This document shows positions 32,661 to 44,416 of a stretch of 64,000 nt of DNA, in pieces. The notes beneath the pieces are model-generated. The model had not been told where the DNA came from and did no database searches. It saw only the letters and a program-made list of their open reading frames with translations. Each line of letters begins with the position of its first letter. Positions within the stretch are counted from its first letter, which is position 1. This DNA comes from Plasmopara viticola (lineage: Eukaryota > Oomycota > Peronosporomycetes > Peronosporales > Peronosporaceae). The DNA lies in assembly GCA_001695595.3 (NCBI GenBank), contig MBPM02000204.1, positions 1-64,000 on the forward strand, in the 5' to 3' direction. The position numbers were made by a program, and so were the translations under genes.

Positions 32661-32979
32661 CATTGTACTTATTGCTGCTTAATTTCGAAGCGGATATTTA
32701 TACTACCAACTCATGCGCTCTTTTTTTAGGGAGCTTGGTCTGCGTGGACTTGGTCTTTGCTTGGATCTATAGTTGTTACTCACGACTTCGGTATCTTTTT
32801 GTAAAATGTTTGCATTCGCGCTAGATGCTTAAAGTGGTGCCAGATACGACCGCGTACGTTGCAAAGGCTTGTGATGAGATAAGATTGATCGAAAGAAGCT
32901 TTTCTTTGTCCAAATAGACGTTGCGTGTGTGCGATGGTTGTACGTGTTTATATAAATCTAAAATTTTTCCTGTCAGCCT

Positions 32980-33050
32980 TCCATATAGTCTAGGCGGTTA
33001 GGATAGCTGGCTCTCACCAGCAGACCCGGGTTCGAGTCCCGGTGTGGGAA
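32980..33050 (+). tRNA. tRNA-Glu(CTC), copy 70, indels
   Basis: 71 nt. One acceptor C and one anticodon-region C missing. Insert follows (726 bp). Confidence 0.5.
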
Positions 33051-33332
33051 CATTGTACTTATTGCTGCTTAGTTTCGAAGCGGATATTTATACACCAACT
33101 CATGCGCTCTTTTTTGGGAGCTTGGTCTGCGTGGGAGCTTGGTCTGCGTGGATATATAGTTGTTTACTCACGACCTCGGTATCTTTTTGTAAAATGTTTG
33201 CATTCGCACTAGATGCTTAAAGAGGTGCCGATACGAGCGCATACGTTGCAAGTGCTTGTGATGAGATAAGATTGAACGAAAGAAGCTTTTCTTTGTCCCA
33301 ATAGACGTTGCGTGTATGCAATGGTTGTACGT

Positions 33333-33657
33333 ATTGTATTGTATTGTATTACGTTATCGCGTTGCCAAGTTATGCACGTGCTAGGCTCTATGTCTAGTCC
33401 ACGACATAGAGTGGTGTCCGCATACGTCGAGTCTCGTTCGGCGGGCAGTGCAGCCAGCACCGAGGCCGTGAGGGTCTTCCATAGTTTTGTGTAGTTCTGA
33501 CTTGGTAAGAGCCCAGGTGGCGCCCTGGTGCTGGAGACCGTCGCGTCGAGGGTGAGACCCGTTAGAGACCTGCAGATGCCCGAGAGCACCTGCCCGAAGC
33601 GCGCGAGCATTTAGCCCCGCGCTTGGAAGGAGGGCGTCACCCCAACCTTTTCCGAAA
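33333..33657 (-). mobile_element. Array insert copy 16
   Basis: 325 bp, one C lost in the C-run. Confidence 0.6.
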
Positions 33658-33705
33658 ATGGTTGTACGTGTTTATACAAATCTAAAACTTTTTATCTGTC
33701 AGCCT

Positions 33706-33778
33706 TCCCATATAGCCTAGGCGGTTAGGATAGCTGGCTCTCACCCAGCCGACCCGGGTTCGAGTCCCGGTGTGGGAA
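33706..33778 (+). tRNA. tRNA-Glu(CTC), copy 71, T11C
   Basis: 73 nt. T11C and an A-to-C change in the variable region. 391 bp to next. Confidence 0.88.
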
Positions 33779-34096
33779 CATTGAACTTATTGCTGCTTAA
33801 TTTCGAAGCGGATATTTATACTACCAACTCATGCGCTCTTTTTTAGGGAGCTTGGTCTGCGTGGGAACTTGGTCTGCTTGGATCTATAGTTGGTACTCAC
33901 GACTTCGGTATCTTTTTGTAAAATGTTTGCATTCGCACTAGATGCTTAAAGAGGTGCCAGATACGACCGTACGTTGCAAAGGCTTTGTGATGAGATAAGA
34001 TTGATCGAAAGAAGCTTTTCTTTGTCCAAATAGACGTTGCGTGTGTGCGATGGTTGTACGTGTTTATATAAATCTAAAGTTTTTTCCTGTCAGCCT

Positions 34097-34167
34097 TCCA
34101 TATAGTCTAGGCGGTTAGGATAGCTGGCTCTCACCAGCAGACCCGGGTTCGAGTCCCGGTGTGGGAA
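34097..34167 (+). tRNA. tRNA-Glu(CTC), copy 72, indels
   Basis: 71 nt. Same two single-C losses as copy 70. 396 bp to next. Confidence 0.5.
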
Positions 34168-34492
34168 CATTGTACTTATTGCTGCTTAGTTTCGAAGCGG
34201 ATATTTATACTACCAACTCATGCGCTCTTTTTTAAAGAGCTTGGTCTGCGTGGGAGCTTGGTCTGCGTGGGATCTAATAGTTGTTACTCACGACCTCGGT
34301 ATCTTTTTGTAAAAATGTTTGCATTCGCACTAGATGCTTAAAGAGGTGCCAGAATACGACCGCGTACGTTGCAAAGGCTTGTGATGAAGATAAGATTGAT
34401 CGAAAAGAACTTTTCTTTGTCCAAATAGACGTTGCGTGTGTGCGATGGTTGTACGTGTTTATATAAATCTAAAAGTTTTTTCCTGTCAGCCT

Positions 34493-34565
34493 TCCCATAT
34501 AGTCTAGGCGGTTAGGATAGCTGGCTCTCACCCAGCAGACCCGGGTTCGAGTCCCGGTGTGGGAA
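34493..34565 (+). tRNA. tRNA-Glu(CTC), copy 73
   Basis: 73 nt, consensus. 408 bp to next. Confidence 0.95.
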
Positions 34566-34900
34566 CATTGTACTTATTGCTGCTTAGTTTCGAAGCGGAT
34601 TATTATACTACCAACTCATGCGCTCTTTTTTGGGAGCTTGGTCTGCGTGGGAGCTTGGTCTGCGTGGGAGCTTGGTCTGCTTGGATCTATAGTTGTTACT
34701 CACGACTTCGGTATCTTTTTGTAAAATGTTTGCATTCGCGCTAGATGCTTAAAGTGGTGCCAGATACGACCGCGTACGTTGCAAAGGCTTGTGATGAGAT
34801 AAGATTGATCGAAAGAAGCTTTTCTTTGTCATATAGACGTTGCGTGTGTGCGATGGTTGTACGTGTTTATATAAATCTAAAAGTTTTTTTCTGTCAGCCT

Positions 34901-34974
34901 TCCATATATAGTCTAGGCGGTTAGGATAGCTGGCTCTCACCCAGCAGACCCCGGTTCGAGTCCCGGTGTGGGAA
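34901..34974 (+). tRNA. tRNA-Glu(CTC), copy 74, altered acceptor
   Basis: 74 nt. 5' end TCCATATATAG instead of TCCCATATAG, and a T-stem G-to-C change. 375 bp to next. Confidence 0.5.
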
Positions 34975-35275
34975 CATTGTACTTATTGCTGCTTAGTTTC
35001 GAAGCGGATATTTATACTACCAACTCATGCGCTCTTTTTTGGAGCTTGGTCTGCGTGGATCTATAGTTGTTACTCACGACTTCCGGTATCTTTTTGTAAA
35101 ATGTTTGCATTCGCACTAGATGCTTAAAGAGGTGCCAGATACGACCGCGTACGTTGCAAAGGCTTGTGATGTGATAAGATTGATCGAAAGAAGCTTTTCT
35201 TTGTCCAAATAGACGTTGCGTGTGTGCGATGGTTGTACGTGTTTATATAAATCTAAAATTTTTTCCTGTCAGCCT

Positions 35276-35347
35276 TCCCATATAGTCTAGGCGGTTAGGA
35301 TAGCTGGCTCTCACCCAGCAGACCCGGGTTCGAGTCCGGTGTGGGAA
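35276..35347 (+). tRNA. tRNA-Glu(CTC), copy 75
   Basis: 72 nt, one T-stem C missing. Insert follows (736 bp). Confidence 0.65.
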
Positions 35348-35637
35348 CATTGTACTTATTGCTGCTTAGTTTCGAAGCGGATTTATACTACCAACTCATG
35401 CGCTCTTTTTTTGGGAGCTTGGTCTGCGTGGAGCTTGGTCTGCGGGATCTATAGTTGTTACTCTTGACCTCGGTATCTTTTTGTAAAATGTTTGCATTCG
35501 CACTAGATGCTTAAAGAGGTGCCGATACGAGCGCATACTTTGCGCGCTTGCGCATGCAAGTGCTGATGAGATAAGATTGAACGAAAGAAGCTTTTCTTTG
35601 TCCCAATAGACGTTGCGTGTATGCAATGGTTGTACGT

Positions 35638-35963
35638 ATTGTATTGTATTGTATTACGTTATCGCGTTGCCAAGTTATGCACGTGCTAGGCTCTATGTCT
35701 AGTCCACGACATAGAGTGGTGTCCGCATACGTCGAGTCTCGTTCGGCGGGCAGTGCAGCCAGCACCGAGGCCGTGAGGGTCTTCCATAGTTTTGTGTAGT
35801 TCTGACTTGGTAAGAGCCCAGGTGGCGCCCTGGTGCTGGAGACCGTCGCGTCGAGGGTGAGACCCGTTAGAGACCTGCAGATGCCCGAGAGCACCTGCCC
35901 GAAGCGCGCGAGCATTTAGCCCCCGCGCTTGGAAGGAGGGCGTCACCCCAACCTTTTCCGAAA
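35638..35963 (-). mobile_element. Array insert copy 17
   Basis: 326 bp, full length. Confidence 0.6.
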
Positions 35964-36011
35964 ATGGTTGTACGTGTTTATACAAATCTAAAACTTTTTA
36001 TCTGTCAGCCT

Positions 36012-36084
36012 TCCCATATAGCCTAGGCGGTTAGGATAGCTGGCTCTCACCCAGCAGACCCGGGTTCGAGTCCCGGTGTGGGAA
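36012..36084 (+). tRNA. tRNA-Glu(CTC), copy 76, T11C
   Basis: 73 nt with T11C. 392 bp to next. Confidence 0.9.
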
Positions 36085-36403
36085 CATTGAACTTATTGCT
36101 GCTTAGTTTCGAAGCGGATATTTATACTACCAACTCATGCGCTCTTTTTTAGGGAGCTTGGTCTGCGTGGGAACTTGGTCTGCTTGGATCTATAGTTGGT
36201 ACTCACGACTTCGGTATCTTTTTGTAAAATGTTTGCATTCGCACTAGATGCTTAAAGAGGTGCCAGATACGACCGCGTACGTTGCAAAGGCTTGTGATGA
36301 GATAAGATTGATCGAAAGAAGCTTTTCTTTGTCCAAATAGACGTTGCGTGTGTGCGATGGTTGTACGTGTTTATATAAATCTAAAAGTTTTTCCTGTCAG
36401 CCT

Positions 36404-36476
36404 TCCCATATAGTCTAGGCGGTTAGGATAGCTGGCTCTCACCCAGCAGACCCGGGTTCGAGTCCCGGTGTGGGAA
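36404..36476 (+). tRNA. tRNA-Glu(CTC), copy 77
   Basis: 73 nt, consensus. 419 bp to next. Confidence 0.95.
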
Positions 36477-36822
36477 CATTGTACTTATTGCTGCTTAGTT
36501 TCGAAGCGGATATTTATACTACCAACTCATGCGCTCTTTTTTAGAGCTTTTTGGGAGCTTGGTCTGCGTGGGAGCTTGGTCTGCGTGGGAGCTTGGTCTG
36601 CGTGGATCTATAGTTGTTACTCACGACTTCGGTATCTTTTTGTAAAATGTTTGCATTCGCGCCTAGATGCTTAAAGGTGCCAGATACGACCGCGTACGTT
36701 GCAAAGGCTTGTGATGAGATAAGATTGATCGAAAGAAGCTTTTCTTTGTCCATAATAGACGTTGCGTGTGTGCGATGGTTGTACGTGTTTATATAAATCT
36801 AAAAGTTTTTTCCTGTCAGCCT

Positions 36823-36895
36823 TCCCATATAGTCTAGGCGGTTAGGATAGCTGGCTCTCACCCAGCAGACCCGGGTTCGAGTCCCGGTGTGGGAA
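36823..36895 (+). tRNA. tRNA-Glu(CTC), copy 78
   Basis: 73 nt, consensus. One 17-mer, 376 bp to next. Confidence 0.95.
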
Positions 36896-37198
36896 CATTG
36901 TACTTATTGCTGCTTAGTTTCGAAGCGGATATTTATACTACCAACTCATGCGCTCTTTTTTGGGAGCTTGGGCTGGCGTGGATCTATAGTTGTTACTCAC
37001 GACTTCGGTATCTTTTTGTAAAATGTTTGCATTCGCACTAGATGCTTAAAGAGGTGCCAGATACGACCGCGTACGTTGCAAAGGCTTGTGATGTGATAAG
37101 ATTGATCGAAAGAAGCTTTTCTTTGTCCAAATAGACGTTGCGTGTGTGCGATGGTTGTACGTGTTTATATAAATCTAAAAGTTTTTTCCTGTCAGCCT

Positions 37199-37271
37199 TC
37201 CCATATAGTCTAGGCGGTTAGGATAGCTGGCTCTCACCCAGCAGACCCGGGTTCGAGTCCCGGTGTGGGAA
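37199..37271 (+). tRNA. tRNA-Glu(CTC), copy 79
   Basis: 73 nt, consensus. Insert follows (729 bp). Confidence 0.95.
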
Positions 37272-37554
37272 CATTGTACTTATTGCTGCTTAGTTTCGAA
37301 GCGGATATTTATACTACCAACTCATGCGCTCTTTTTTTGGGAGCTTGGTCTGCGTGGGAGCTTGGTCTGCGTGGATCTATAGTTGTTACTCTTGACCTCG
37401 GTATCTTTTTGTAAAATGTTTGCATTCGCACTAGATGCTTAAAGAGGTCCAGATTACGAGCGCATACTTGCAAGTGCTTGTGATGAGATAAGATTGAACG
37501 AAAGAAGCTTTTCTTTGTCCCAATAGACGTTGCGTGTATGCAATGGTTGTACGT

Positions 37555-37879
37555 ATTGTATTGTATTGTATTACGTTATCGCGTTGCCAAGTTATGCACG
37601 TGCTAGGCTCTATGTCTAGTCCACGACATAGAGTGGTGTCCGCATACGTCGAGTCTCGTTCGGCGGGCAGTGCAGCCAGCACCGAGGCCGTAGGGGTCTT
37701 CCATAGTTTTGTGTAGTTCTGACTTGGTAAGAGCCCAGGTGGCGCCCTGGTGCTGGAGACCGTCGCGTCGAGGGTGAGACCCGTTAGAGACCTGCAGATG
37801 CCCGAGAGCACCTGCCCGAAGCGCGCGAGCATTTAGCCCCCGCGCTTGGAAGGAGGGCGTCACCCAACCTTTTCCGAAA
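37555..37879 (-). mobile_element. Array insert copy 18
   Basis: 325 bp; GCCGTAGGGG instead of GCCGTGAGGG. Confidence 0.6.
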
Positions 37880-37927
37880 ATGGTTGTACGTGTTTATACA
37901 AATCTAAAACTTTTTATCTGTCAGCCT

Positions 37928-38000
37928 TCCCATATAGCCTAGGCGGTTAGGATAGCTGGCTCTCACCCAGCAGACCCGGGTTCGAGTCCCGGTGTGGGAA
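37928..38000 (+). tRNA. tRNA-Glu(CTC), copy 80, T11C
   Basis: 73 nt with T11C. 393 bp to next. Confidence 0.9.
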
Positions 38001-38320
38001 CATTGAACTTATTGCTGCTTAGTTTCGAAGCGGATATTTATACTACCAACTCATGCGCTCTTTTTTAGGGAGCTTGGTCTGCGTGGGAACTTGGTCTGCT
38101 TGGATCTATAGTTGGTACTCACGACTTCGGTATCTTTTTGTAAAATGTTTGCATTCGCACTAGATGCTTAAAGAGGTGCCAGATACGACCGCGTACGTTG
38201 CAAAGGCTTGTGATGAGATAAGATTGATCGAAAGAAGCTTTTCTTTGTCCAAATAGACGTTGCGTGTGTGCGATGGTTGTACGTGTTTATATAAATCTAA
38301 AAGTATTTTCCTGTCAGCCT

Positions 38321-38392
38321 TCCCATATAGTCTAGGCGGTTAGGATAGCTGGCTCTCACCCAGCAGACCCGGTTCGAGTCCCGGTGTGGGAA
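38321..38392 (+). tRNA. tRNA-Glu(CTC), copy 81
   Basis: 72 nt, one T-stem G missing. 392 bp to next. Confidence 0.65.
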
Positions 38393-38712
38393 CATTGTAC
38401 TTATTGCTGCTTAGTTTCGAAGCGGATATTTATACTACCAACTCATGCGCTCTTTTTTAAAGAGCTTGGTCTGCGTGGGAGCTTGGTCTGCGTGGATCTA
38501 TAGTTGTTACTCACGACCTCGGTATCTTTTTGTAAAATGTTTGCATTCGCACTAGATGCTTAAAGAGGTGCCAGATACGACCGCGTACGTTGCAAAGGCT
38601 TGTGATGAGATAAGATTGATCGAAAGAAGCTTTTCTTTGTCCAAATAGACGTTGCGTGTGTGCGATGGTTGTACGTGTTTATATAAATCTAAAAGTTTTT
38701 TCCTGTCAGCCT

Positions 38713-38785
38713 TCCCATATAGTCTAGGCGGTTAGGATAGCTGGCTCTCACCCAGCAGACCCGGGTTCGAGTCCCGGTGTGGGAA
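38713..38785 (+). tRNA. tRNA-Glu(CTC), copy 82
   Basis: 73 nt, consensus. 410 bp to next. Confidence 0.95.
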
Positions 38786-39122
38786 CATTGTACTTATTGC
38801 TGCTTAGTTTCGAAGCGGATATTTATACTACCAACTCATGCGCTCTTTTTTTGGGAGCTTGGTCTGCGTGGGAGCTTGGTCTGCGTGGGAGCTTGGTCTG
38901 CGTGGATCTATAGTTGTTACTCACGACTTCGGTATCTTTTTGTAAAATGTTTGCATTCGCGCTAGATGCTTAAAGTGGTGCCAGATACGACCGCGTACGT
39001 TGCAAAGGCTTGTGATGAGATAAGATTGATCGAAAGAAGCTTTTCTTTGTCCAAATAGACGTTGCGTGTGTGCGATGGTTGTACGTGTTTATATAAATCT
39101 AAAAGTTTTTTCCTGTCAGCCT

Positions 39123-39195
39123 TCCCATATAGTCTAGGCGGTTAGGATAGCTGGCTCTCACCCAGCAGACCCGGGTTCGAGTCCCGGTGTGGGAA
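39123..39195 (+). tRNA. tRNA-Glu(CTC), copy 83
   Basis: 73 nt, consensus. One 17-mer and an insert follow (713 bp). Confidence 0.95.
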
Positions 39196-39461
39196 CATTG
39201 TACTTATTGCTGCTTAGTTTCGAAGCGGATATTTATACTACCAACTCATGCGCTCTTTTTTTGGGAGCTTGGTCTGCGTGGATCTATAGTTGTTACTCAC
39301 GACCTCGGTATCTTTTTGTAAATGTTTGCATTCGCACTAGATGCTTAACGAGGTGCCAGATTCGAGCGCATACGTTGCAAGTGCTTGTGATGAGATAAGA
39401 TTGAACGAAAGAAGCTTTTATTTGTCCCAATAGACGTTGCGTGTATGCAATGGTTGTACGT

Positions 39462-39786
39462 ATTGTATTGTATTGTATTACGTTATCGCGTTGCCAAGTT
39501 ATGCACGTGCTAGGCTCTATGTCTAGTCCGCGACATAGAGTGGTGTCCGCATACGTCGAGTCTCGTTCGGCGGGCAGTGCAGCCAGCACCGAGGCCGTGA
39601 GGGTCTTCCATAGTTTTGTGTAGTTCTGACTTGGTAAGAGCCCAGGTGGCGCCCTGGTGCTGGAGACCGTCGCGTCGAGGGTGAGACCCGTTAGAGACCT
39701 GCAGATGCCCGAGAGCACCTGCCCGAAGCGCGCGAGCATTTAGCCCCGCGCTTGGAAGGAGGGCGTCACCCCAACCTTTTCCGAAA
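39462..39786 (-). mobile_element. Array insert copy 19
   Basis: 325 bp; GTCCGCGACATAG changes the hairpin loop, not the stem. Confidence 0.6.
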
Positions 39787-39835
39787 ATGGTTGTACGTGT
39801 TTATACAAATCTAAAACTTTTATATCTGTCAGCCT

Positions 39836-39908
39836 TCCCATATAGCCTAGGCGGTTAGGATAGCTGGCTCTCACCCAGCAGACCCGGGTTCGAGTCCCGG
39901 TGTGGGAA
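39836..39908 (+). tRNA. tRNA-Glu(CTC), copy 84, T11C
   Basis: 73 nt with T11C. 393 bp to next. Confidence 0.9.
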
Positions 39909-40228
39909 CATTGAACTTATTGCTGCTTAGTTTCGAAGCGGATATTTATACTACCAACTCATGCGCTCTTTTTTAAAGAGCTTGGTCTGCGTGGGAACTT
40001 GGTCTGCTTGGATCTATAGTTGTTACTCACGACTTCGGTATCTTTTGTAAAATGTTTGCATTCGCACTAGATGCTTAAAGAGGTGCCAGATACGACCGCG
40101 TACGTTGCAAAGGCTGTGTGATGAGATAAGATTGATCGAAAGAAGCTTTTCTTTGTCCAAATAGACGTTGCGTGTGTGCGATGGTTGTACGTGTTTATAT
40201 AAATCTAAAAGTTTTTTCCTGTCAGCCT

Positions 40229-40300
40229 TCCCATATAGTCTAGGCGGTTAGGATAGCTGGCTCTCACCCAGCAGACCCGGTTCGAGTCCCGGTGTGGGAA
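40229..40300 (+). tRNA. tRNA-Glu(CTC), copy 85
   Basis: 72 nt, one T-stem G missing. 408 bp to next. Confidence 0.65.
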
Positions 40301-40636
40301 CATTGTACTTATTGCTGCTTAGTTTCGAAGCGGATATTTATACTACCAACTCATGCGCTCTTTTTTAGGGAGCTTGGTCTGCGTGGGAGCTTGGTCTGCG
40401 TGGGAACTTGTCTGCTTGGATCTATAGTTGTTACTCACGACTTCGGTATCTTTTTGTAAAATGTTTGCATTCGCACTAGATGCTTAAAGAGGTGCCAGAT
40501 ACGACCGCGTACGTTGCAAAGGCTTGTGATGAGATAAGATTGATCGAAAGAAGCTTTTCTTTGTCCAAATTGACGTTGCGTGTGTGCGATGGTTGTACGT
40601 GTTTATATAAATCTAAAAGTTTTTTTCTGTCAGCCT

Positions 40637-40709
40637 TCCCATATAGTCTAGGCGGTTAGGATAGCTGGCTCTCACCCAGCAGACCCGGGTTCGAGTCCCG
40701 GTGTGGGAA
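40637..40709 (+). tRNA. tRNA-Glu(CTC), copy 86
   Basis: 73 nt, consensus. One 17-mer, 376 bp to next. Confidence 0.95.
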
Positions 40710-41012
40710 CATTGTACTTATTGCTGCTTAGTTTCGAAGCGGATATTTATACTACCAACTCATGCGCTCTTTTTTTGGGAGCTTGGTCTGCGTGGATCTA
40801 TAGTTGTTACTCACGACCTCGGTATCTTTTTGTAAAATGTTTGCATTCGCACTAGATGCTTAAAGAGGTGCCAGATACGACCGCGTACGTTGCAAAGGCT
40901 TGTGATGAGACAAGATTGATCGAAAGAAGCTTTTCTTTGTCCAAATAGACGTTGCGTGTGTGCGATGGTTGTACGTGTTTATATAAATCTAAAAGTTTTT
41001 TCCTGTCAGCCT

Positions 41013-41083
41013 TCCCATATAGTCTAGGCGGTTAGGATAGCTGGCTCTCACCCAGCAGACCCGGTTCGAGTCCCGGTGTGGAA
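41013..41083 (+). tRNA. tRNA-Glu(CTC), copy 87, indels
   Basis: 71 nt. One T-stem G and one 3' acceptor G missing. Insert follows (744 bp). Confidence 0.5.
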
Positions 41084-41382
41084 CATTGTACTTATTGCTG
41101 CTTAGTTTCGAAGCGGATATTTATACTACCAACTCATGCGCTCTTTTTAGGAGCTTGGTCTGCGTGGGAGCTTGGTCTGCGTGGGAGCTTGGTCTGCGTG
41201 GATCTATAGTTGTTACTCACGACCTCGGTATCTTTTTGTAAAATGTTTGCATTCGCACTAGATGCTTAACGAGGTGCCAGATTCGAGCGCATACGTTGCA
41301 AGAGCTTGTGATGAGATAAGATTGAACGAAAGAAGCTTTTATTTGTCCCAATAGACGTTGCGTGTATGCAATGGTTGTACGT

Positions 41383-41708
41383 ATTGTATTGTATTGTATT
41401 ACGTTATCGCGTTGCCAAGTTATGCACGTGCTAGGCTCTATGTCTAGTCCACGACATAGAGTGGTGTCCGCATACGTCGAGTCTCGTTCGGCGGGCAGTG
41501 CAGCCAGCACCGAGGTCGTGAGGGTCTTCCATAGTTTTGTGTAGTTCTGACTTGGTAAGAGCCCAGGTGGCGCCCTGGTGCTGGAGACCGTCGCGTCGAG
41601 GGTGAGACCCGTTAGAGACCTGCAGATGCCCGAGAGCACCTGCCCGAAGCGCGCGAGCATTTAGCCCCCGCGCTTGGAAGGAGGGCGTCACCCCAACCTT
41701 TTCCGAAA
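41383..41708 (-). mobile_element. Array insert copy 20
   Basis: 326 bp; GAGGTCGTGAGG variant shared with 44417. Confidence 0.6.
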
Positions 41709-41756
41709 ATGGTTGTACGTGTTTATACAAATCTAAAACTTTTTATCTGTCAGCCT

Positions 41757-41828
41757 TCCCATATAGTCTAGGCGGTTAGGATAGCTGGCTCTCACCCAGC
41801 AGACCCGGGTTCGAGTCCCGGTGTGGAA
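41757..41828 (+). tRNA. tRNA-Glu(CTC), copy 88
   Basis: 72 nt, one 3' acceptor G missing. 403 bp to next. Confidence 0.65.
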
Positions 41829-42159
41829 CATTGAACTTATTGCTGCTTAGTTTCGAAGGATATTTATACTACCAACTCATGCGCTCTTTTTTAGGAGCTT
41901 GTCTGCGTGGGAGCTTGGTCTGCGTGAGCTTGGTCTGCTTGGATCTATAGTTGTTACTCACGACCTCGGTATCTTTTTGTAAAATGTTTGCATTCGCACT
42001 AGATGCTTGAAGAGGTGCCAGATACGACCGCGTACGTTGCAAAGGCTTGTGATGAGATAAGATTGATCGAAAGAAGCTTTTCTTTGTCCAAATAGACGTT
42101 GCGTGTGTGCGATGGTTGTACGTGTTTATATAAATCTAAAAGTTTTTTCCTGTCAGCCT

Positions 42160-42231
42160 TCCCATATAGTCTAGGCGGTTAGGATAGCTGGCTCTCACCC
42201 AGCAGACCCGGTTCGAGTCCCGGTGTGGGAA
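42160..42231 (+). tRNA. tRNA-Glu(CTC), copy 89
   Basis: 72 nt, one T-stem G missing. Insert follows (711 bp). Confidence 0.65.
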
Positions 42232-42499
42232 CATTGTACTTATTGCTGCTTAGTTTCGAAGCGGATATTTATACTACCAACTCATGCGCTCTTTTTTGGG
42301 GAGCTTGGGTCTGCGTGGATCTATAGTTGTTACTCACGACCTCGGTATCTTTTTGTAAAATGTTTGCATTCGCACTAGATGCTTAACGAGGTGCCAGATT
42401 CGAGCGCATACGTTGCAAGTGCTTGTGATGAGATAAGATTGAACGAAAGAAGCTTTTATTTGTCCCAATAGACGTTGCGTGTATGCAATGGTTGTACGT

Positions 42500-42822
42500 A
42501 TTGTATTGTATTGTATTACGTTATCGCGTTGCCAAGTTATGCACGTGCTAGGCTCTATGTCTAGTCCACGACATAGAGTGGTGTCCGCATACGTCGAGTC
42601 TCGTTCGGCGGCAGTGCAGCCAGCACCGAGGCCGTGAGGGTCTTCCATAGTTTTGTGTAGTTCTGACTTGGTAAGAGTCCAGGTGGCGCCCTGGTGCTGG
42701 AGACCGTCGCGTCGAGGTGAGACCCGTTAGAGACCTGCAGATGCCCGAGAGCACCTGCCCGAAGCGCGCGAGCATTTAGCCCCCGCGCTTGGAAGGAGGG
42801 CGTCACCCCAACCTTTTCCGAA
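42500..42822 (-). mobile_element. Array insert copy 21
   Basis: 323 bp, three single-base losses. Confidence 0.6.
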
Positions 42823-42870
42823 ATGGTTGTACGTGTTTATACAAATCTAAAACTTTTTATCTGTCAGCCT

Positions 42871-42943
42871 TCCCATATAGCCTAGGCGGTTAGGATAGCT
42901 GCGCTTCACCCAGCAGACCCGGGTTCGAGTCCCGGTGTGGGAA
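42871..42943 (+). tRNA. tRNA-Glu-like, copy 90, anticodon reads TTC
   Basis: 73 nt. The anticodon arm reads GCTGC-GCTTCAC-CCAGC, so positions 34-36 are TTC (also Glu) while U33 becomes C and pair 31-39 is lost. It is explained by one C insertion plus one C deletion. T11C also present. 391 bp to next. Confidence 0.6.
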
Positions 42944-43261
42944 CATTGAACTTATTGCTGCTTAGTTTCGAAGCGGATATTTATACTACCAACTCATGCG
43001 CTCTTTTTTAAAGAGCTTGGTCTGCGTGGAACTTGGTCTGCTTGGATCTATAGTTGTTACTCACGACTTCGGTACTTTTTGTAAAATGTTTGCATTCGCA
43101 CTAGATGCTTAAAGAGGTGCCAGATACGACCGCGTACGTTGCAAAGGCTTGTGATGAGATAAGATTGATCGAAAGAAGCTTTTCTTTGTCCAAATAGACG
43201 TTGCGTGTGTGCGATGGTTGTACGTGTTTATATAAATCTAAAAGTTTTTTCCTGTCAGCCT

Positions 43262-43333
43262 TCCCATATAGTCTAGGCGGTTAGGATAGCTGGCTCTCAC
43301 CCAGCAGACCCGGGTTCGAGTCCGGTGTGGGAA
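43262..43333 (+). tRNA. tRNA-Glu(CTC), copy 91
   Basis: 72 nt, one T-stem C missing. 405 bp to next. Confidence 0.65.
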
Positions 43334-43666
43334 CATTGTACTTATTGCTGCTTAGTTTCGAAGCGGATATTTATACTACCAACTCATGCGCTCTTTTTTA
43401 GGGAGCTTGGTCTGCTGGGAGCTTGGTCTGCGTGGGACTTGGTCTGCTTGGATCTATAGTTGTTACTCACGACTTCGGTATCTTTTTGTAAAATGTTTGC
43501 ATTCGCACTAGATGCTTAAAGAGGTGCCAGATACGACCGCGTACGTTGCAAAGGCTTGTGATGAGATAAGATTGATCGAAAGAAGCTTTTCTTTGTCCAA
43601 ATTGACGTTGCGTGTGTGCGATGGTTGTACGTGTTTATATAAATCTAAAATTTTTTCTGTCAGCCT

Positions 43667-43740
43667 TCCATATAAGTCTAGGCGGTTAGGATAGCTGGCT
43701 CTCACCCAGCAGACCCGGGTTCGAGTCCCGCGTGTGGGAA
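43667..43740 (+). tRNA. tRNA-Glu(CTC), copy 92, indels
   Basis: 74 nt. Acceptor C missing, extra A near position 9, extra C between T stem and acceptor. 378 bp to next. Confidence 0.45.
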
Positions 43741-44044
43741 CATTGTACTTATTGCTGCTTAGTTTCGAAGCGGATATTTATACTACCAACTCATGCGCTC
43801 TTTTTTGGGCAGCTTGCGGTCTGCGTGGATCTATAGTTGTTACTCACGACTTCGGTATCTTTTTGTTAAATGTTTGCATTCGCACTAGATGCTTAAAGAG
43901 GTGCCAGATACGACCGCGTACGTTGCAAAGGCTTGTGATGAGCAAGATTGATCGAAAGAAGCTTTTCTTTGTCCAAATAGACGTTGCGTGTGTGCGATGG
44001 TTGTACGTGTTTATATAAATCTAAAAGTTTTTTCCTGTCAGCCT

Positions 44045-44117
44045 TCCCATATAGTCTAGGCGGTTAGGATAGCTGGCTCTCACCCAGCAGACCCGGGTTC
44101 GAGTCCCGGTGTGGGAA
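44045..44117 (+). tRNA. tRNA-Glu(CTC), copy 93
   Basis: 73 nt, consensus. Insert follows (745 bp). Confidence 0.95.
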
Positions 44118-44416
44118 CATTGTACTTATTGCTGCTTAGTTTCGAAGCGGATATTTATACTACCAACTCATGCGCTCTTTTTAGGGAGCTTGGTCTGCGT
44201 GGAGCTTGGTCTGCGTGGGAGCTTGGTCTGCGTGGATCTATAGTTGTTACTCACGACCTCGGTATCTTTTTGTAAAATGTTTGCATTCGCACTAGATGCT
44301 TAACGAGGTGCCAGATTCGAGCGCATACGTTGCAAGTGCTTGTGATGAGATAAGATTGAACGAAAGAAGCTTTTATTTGTCCCAATAGACGTTGCGTGTA
44401 TGCAATGGTTGTACGT

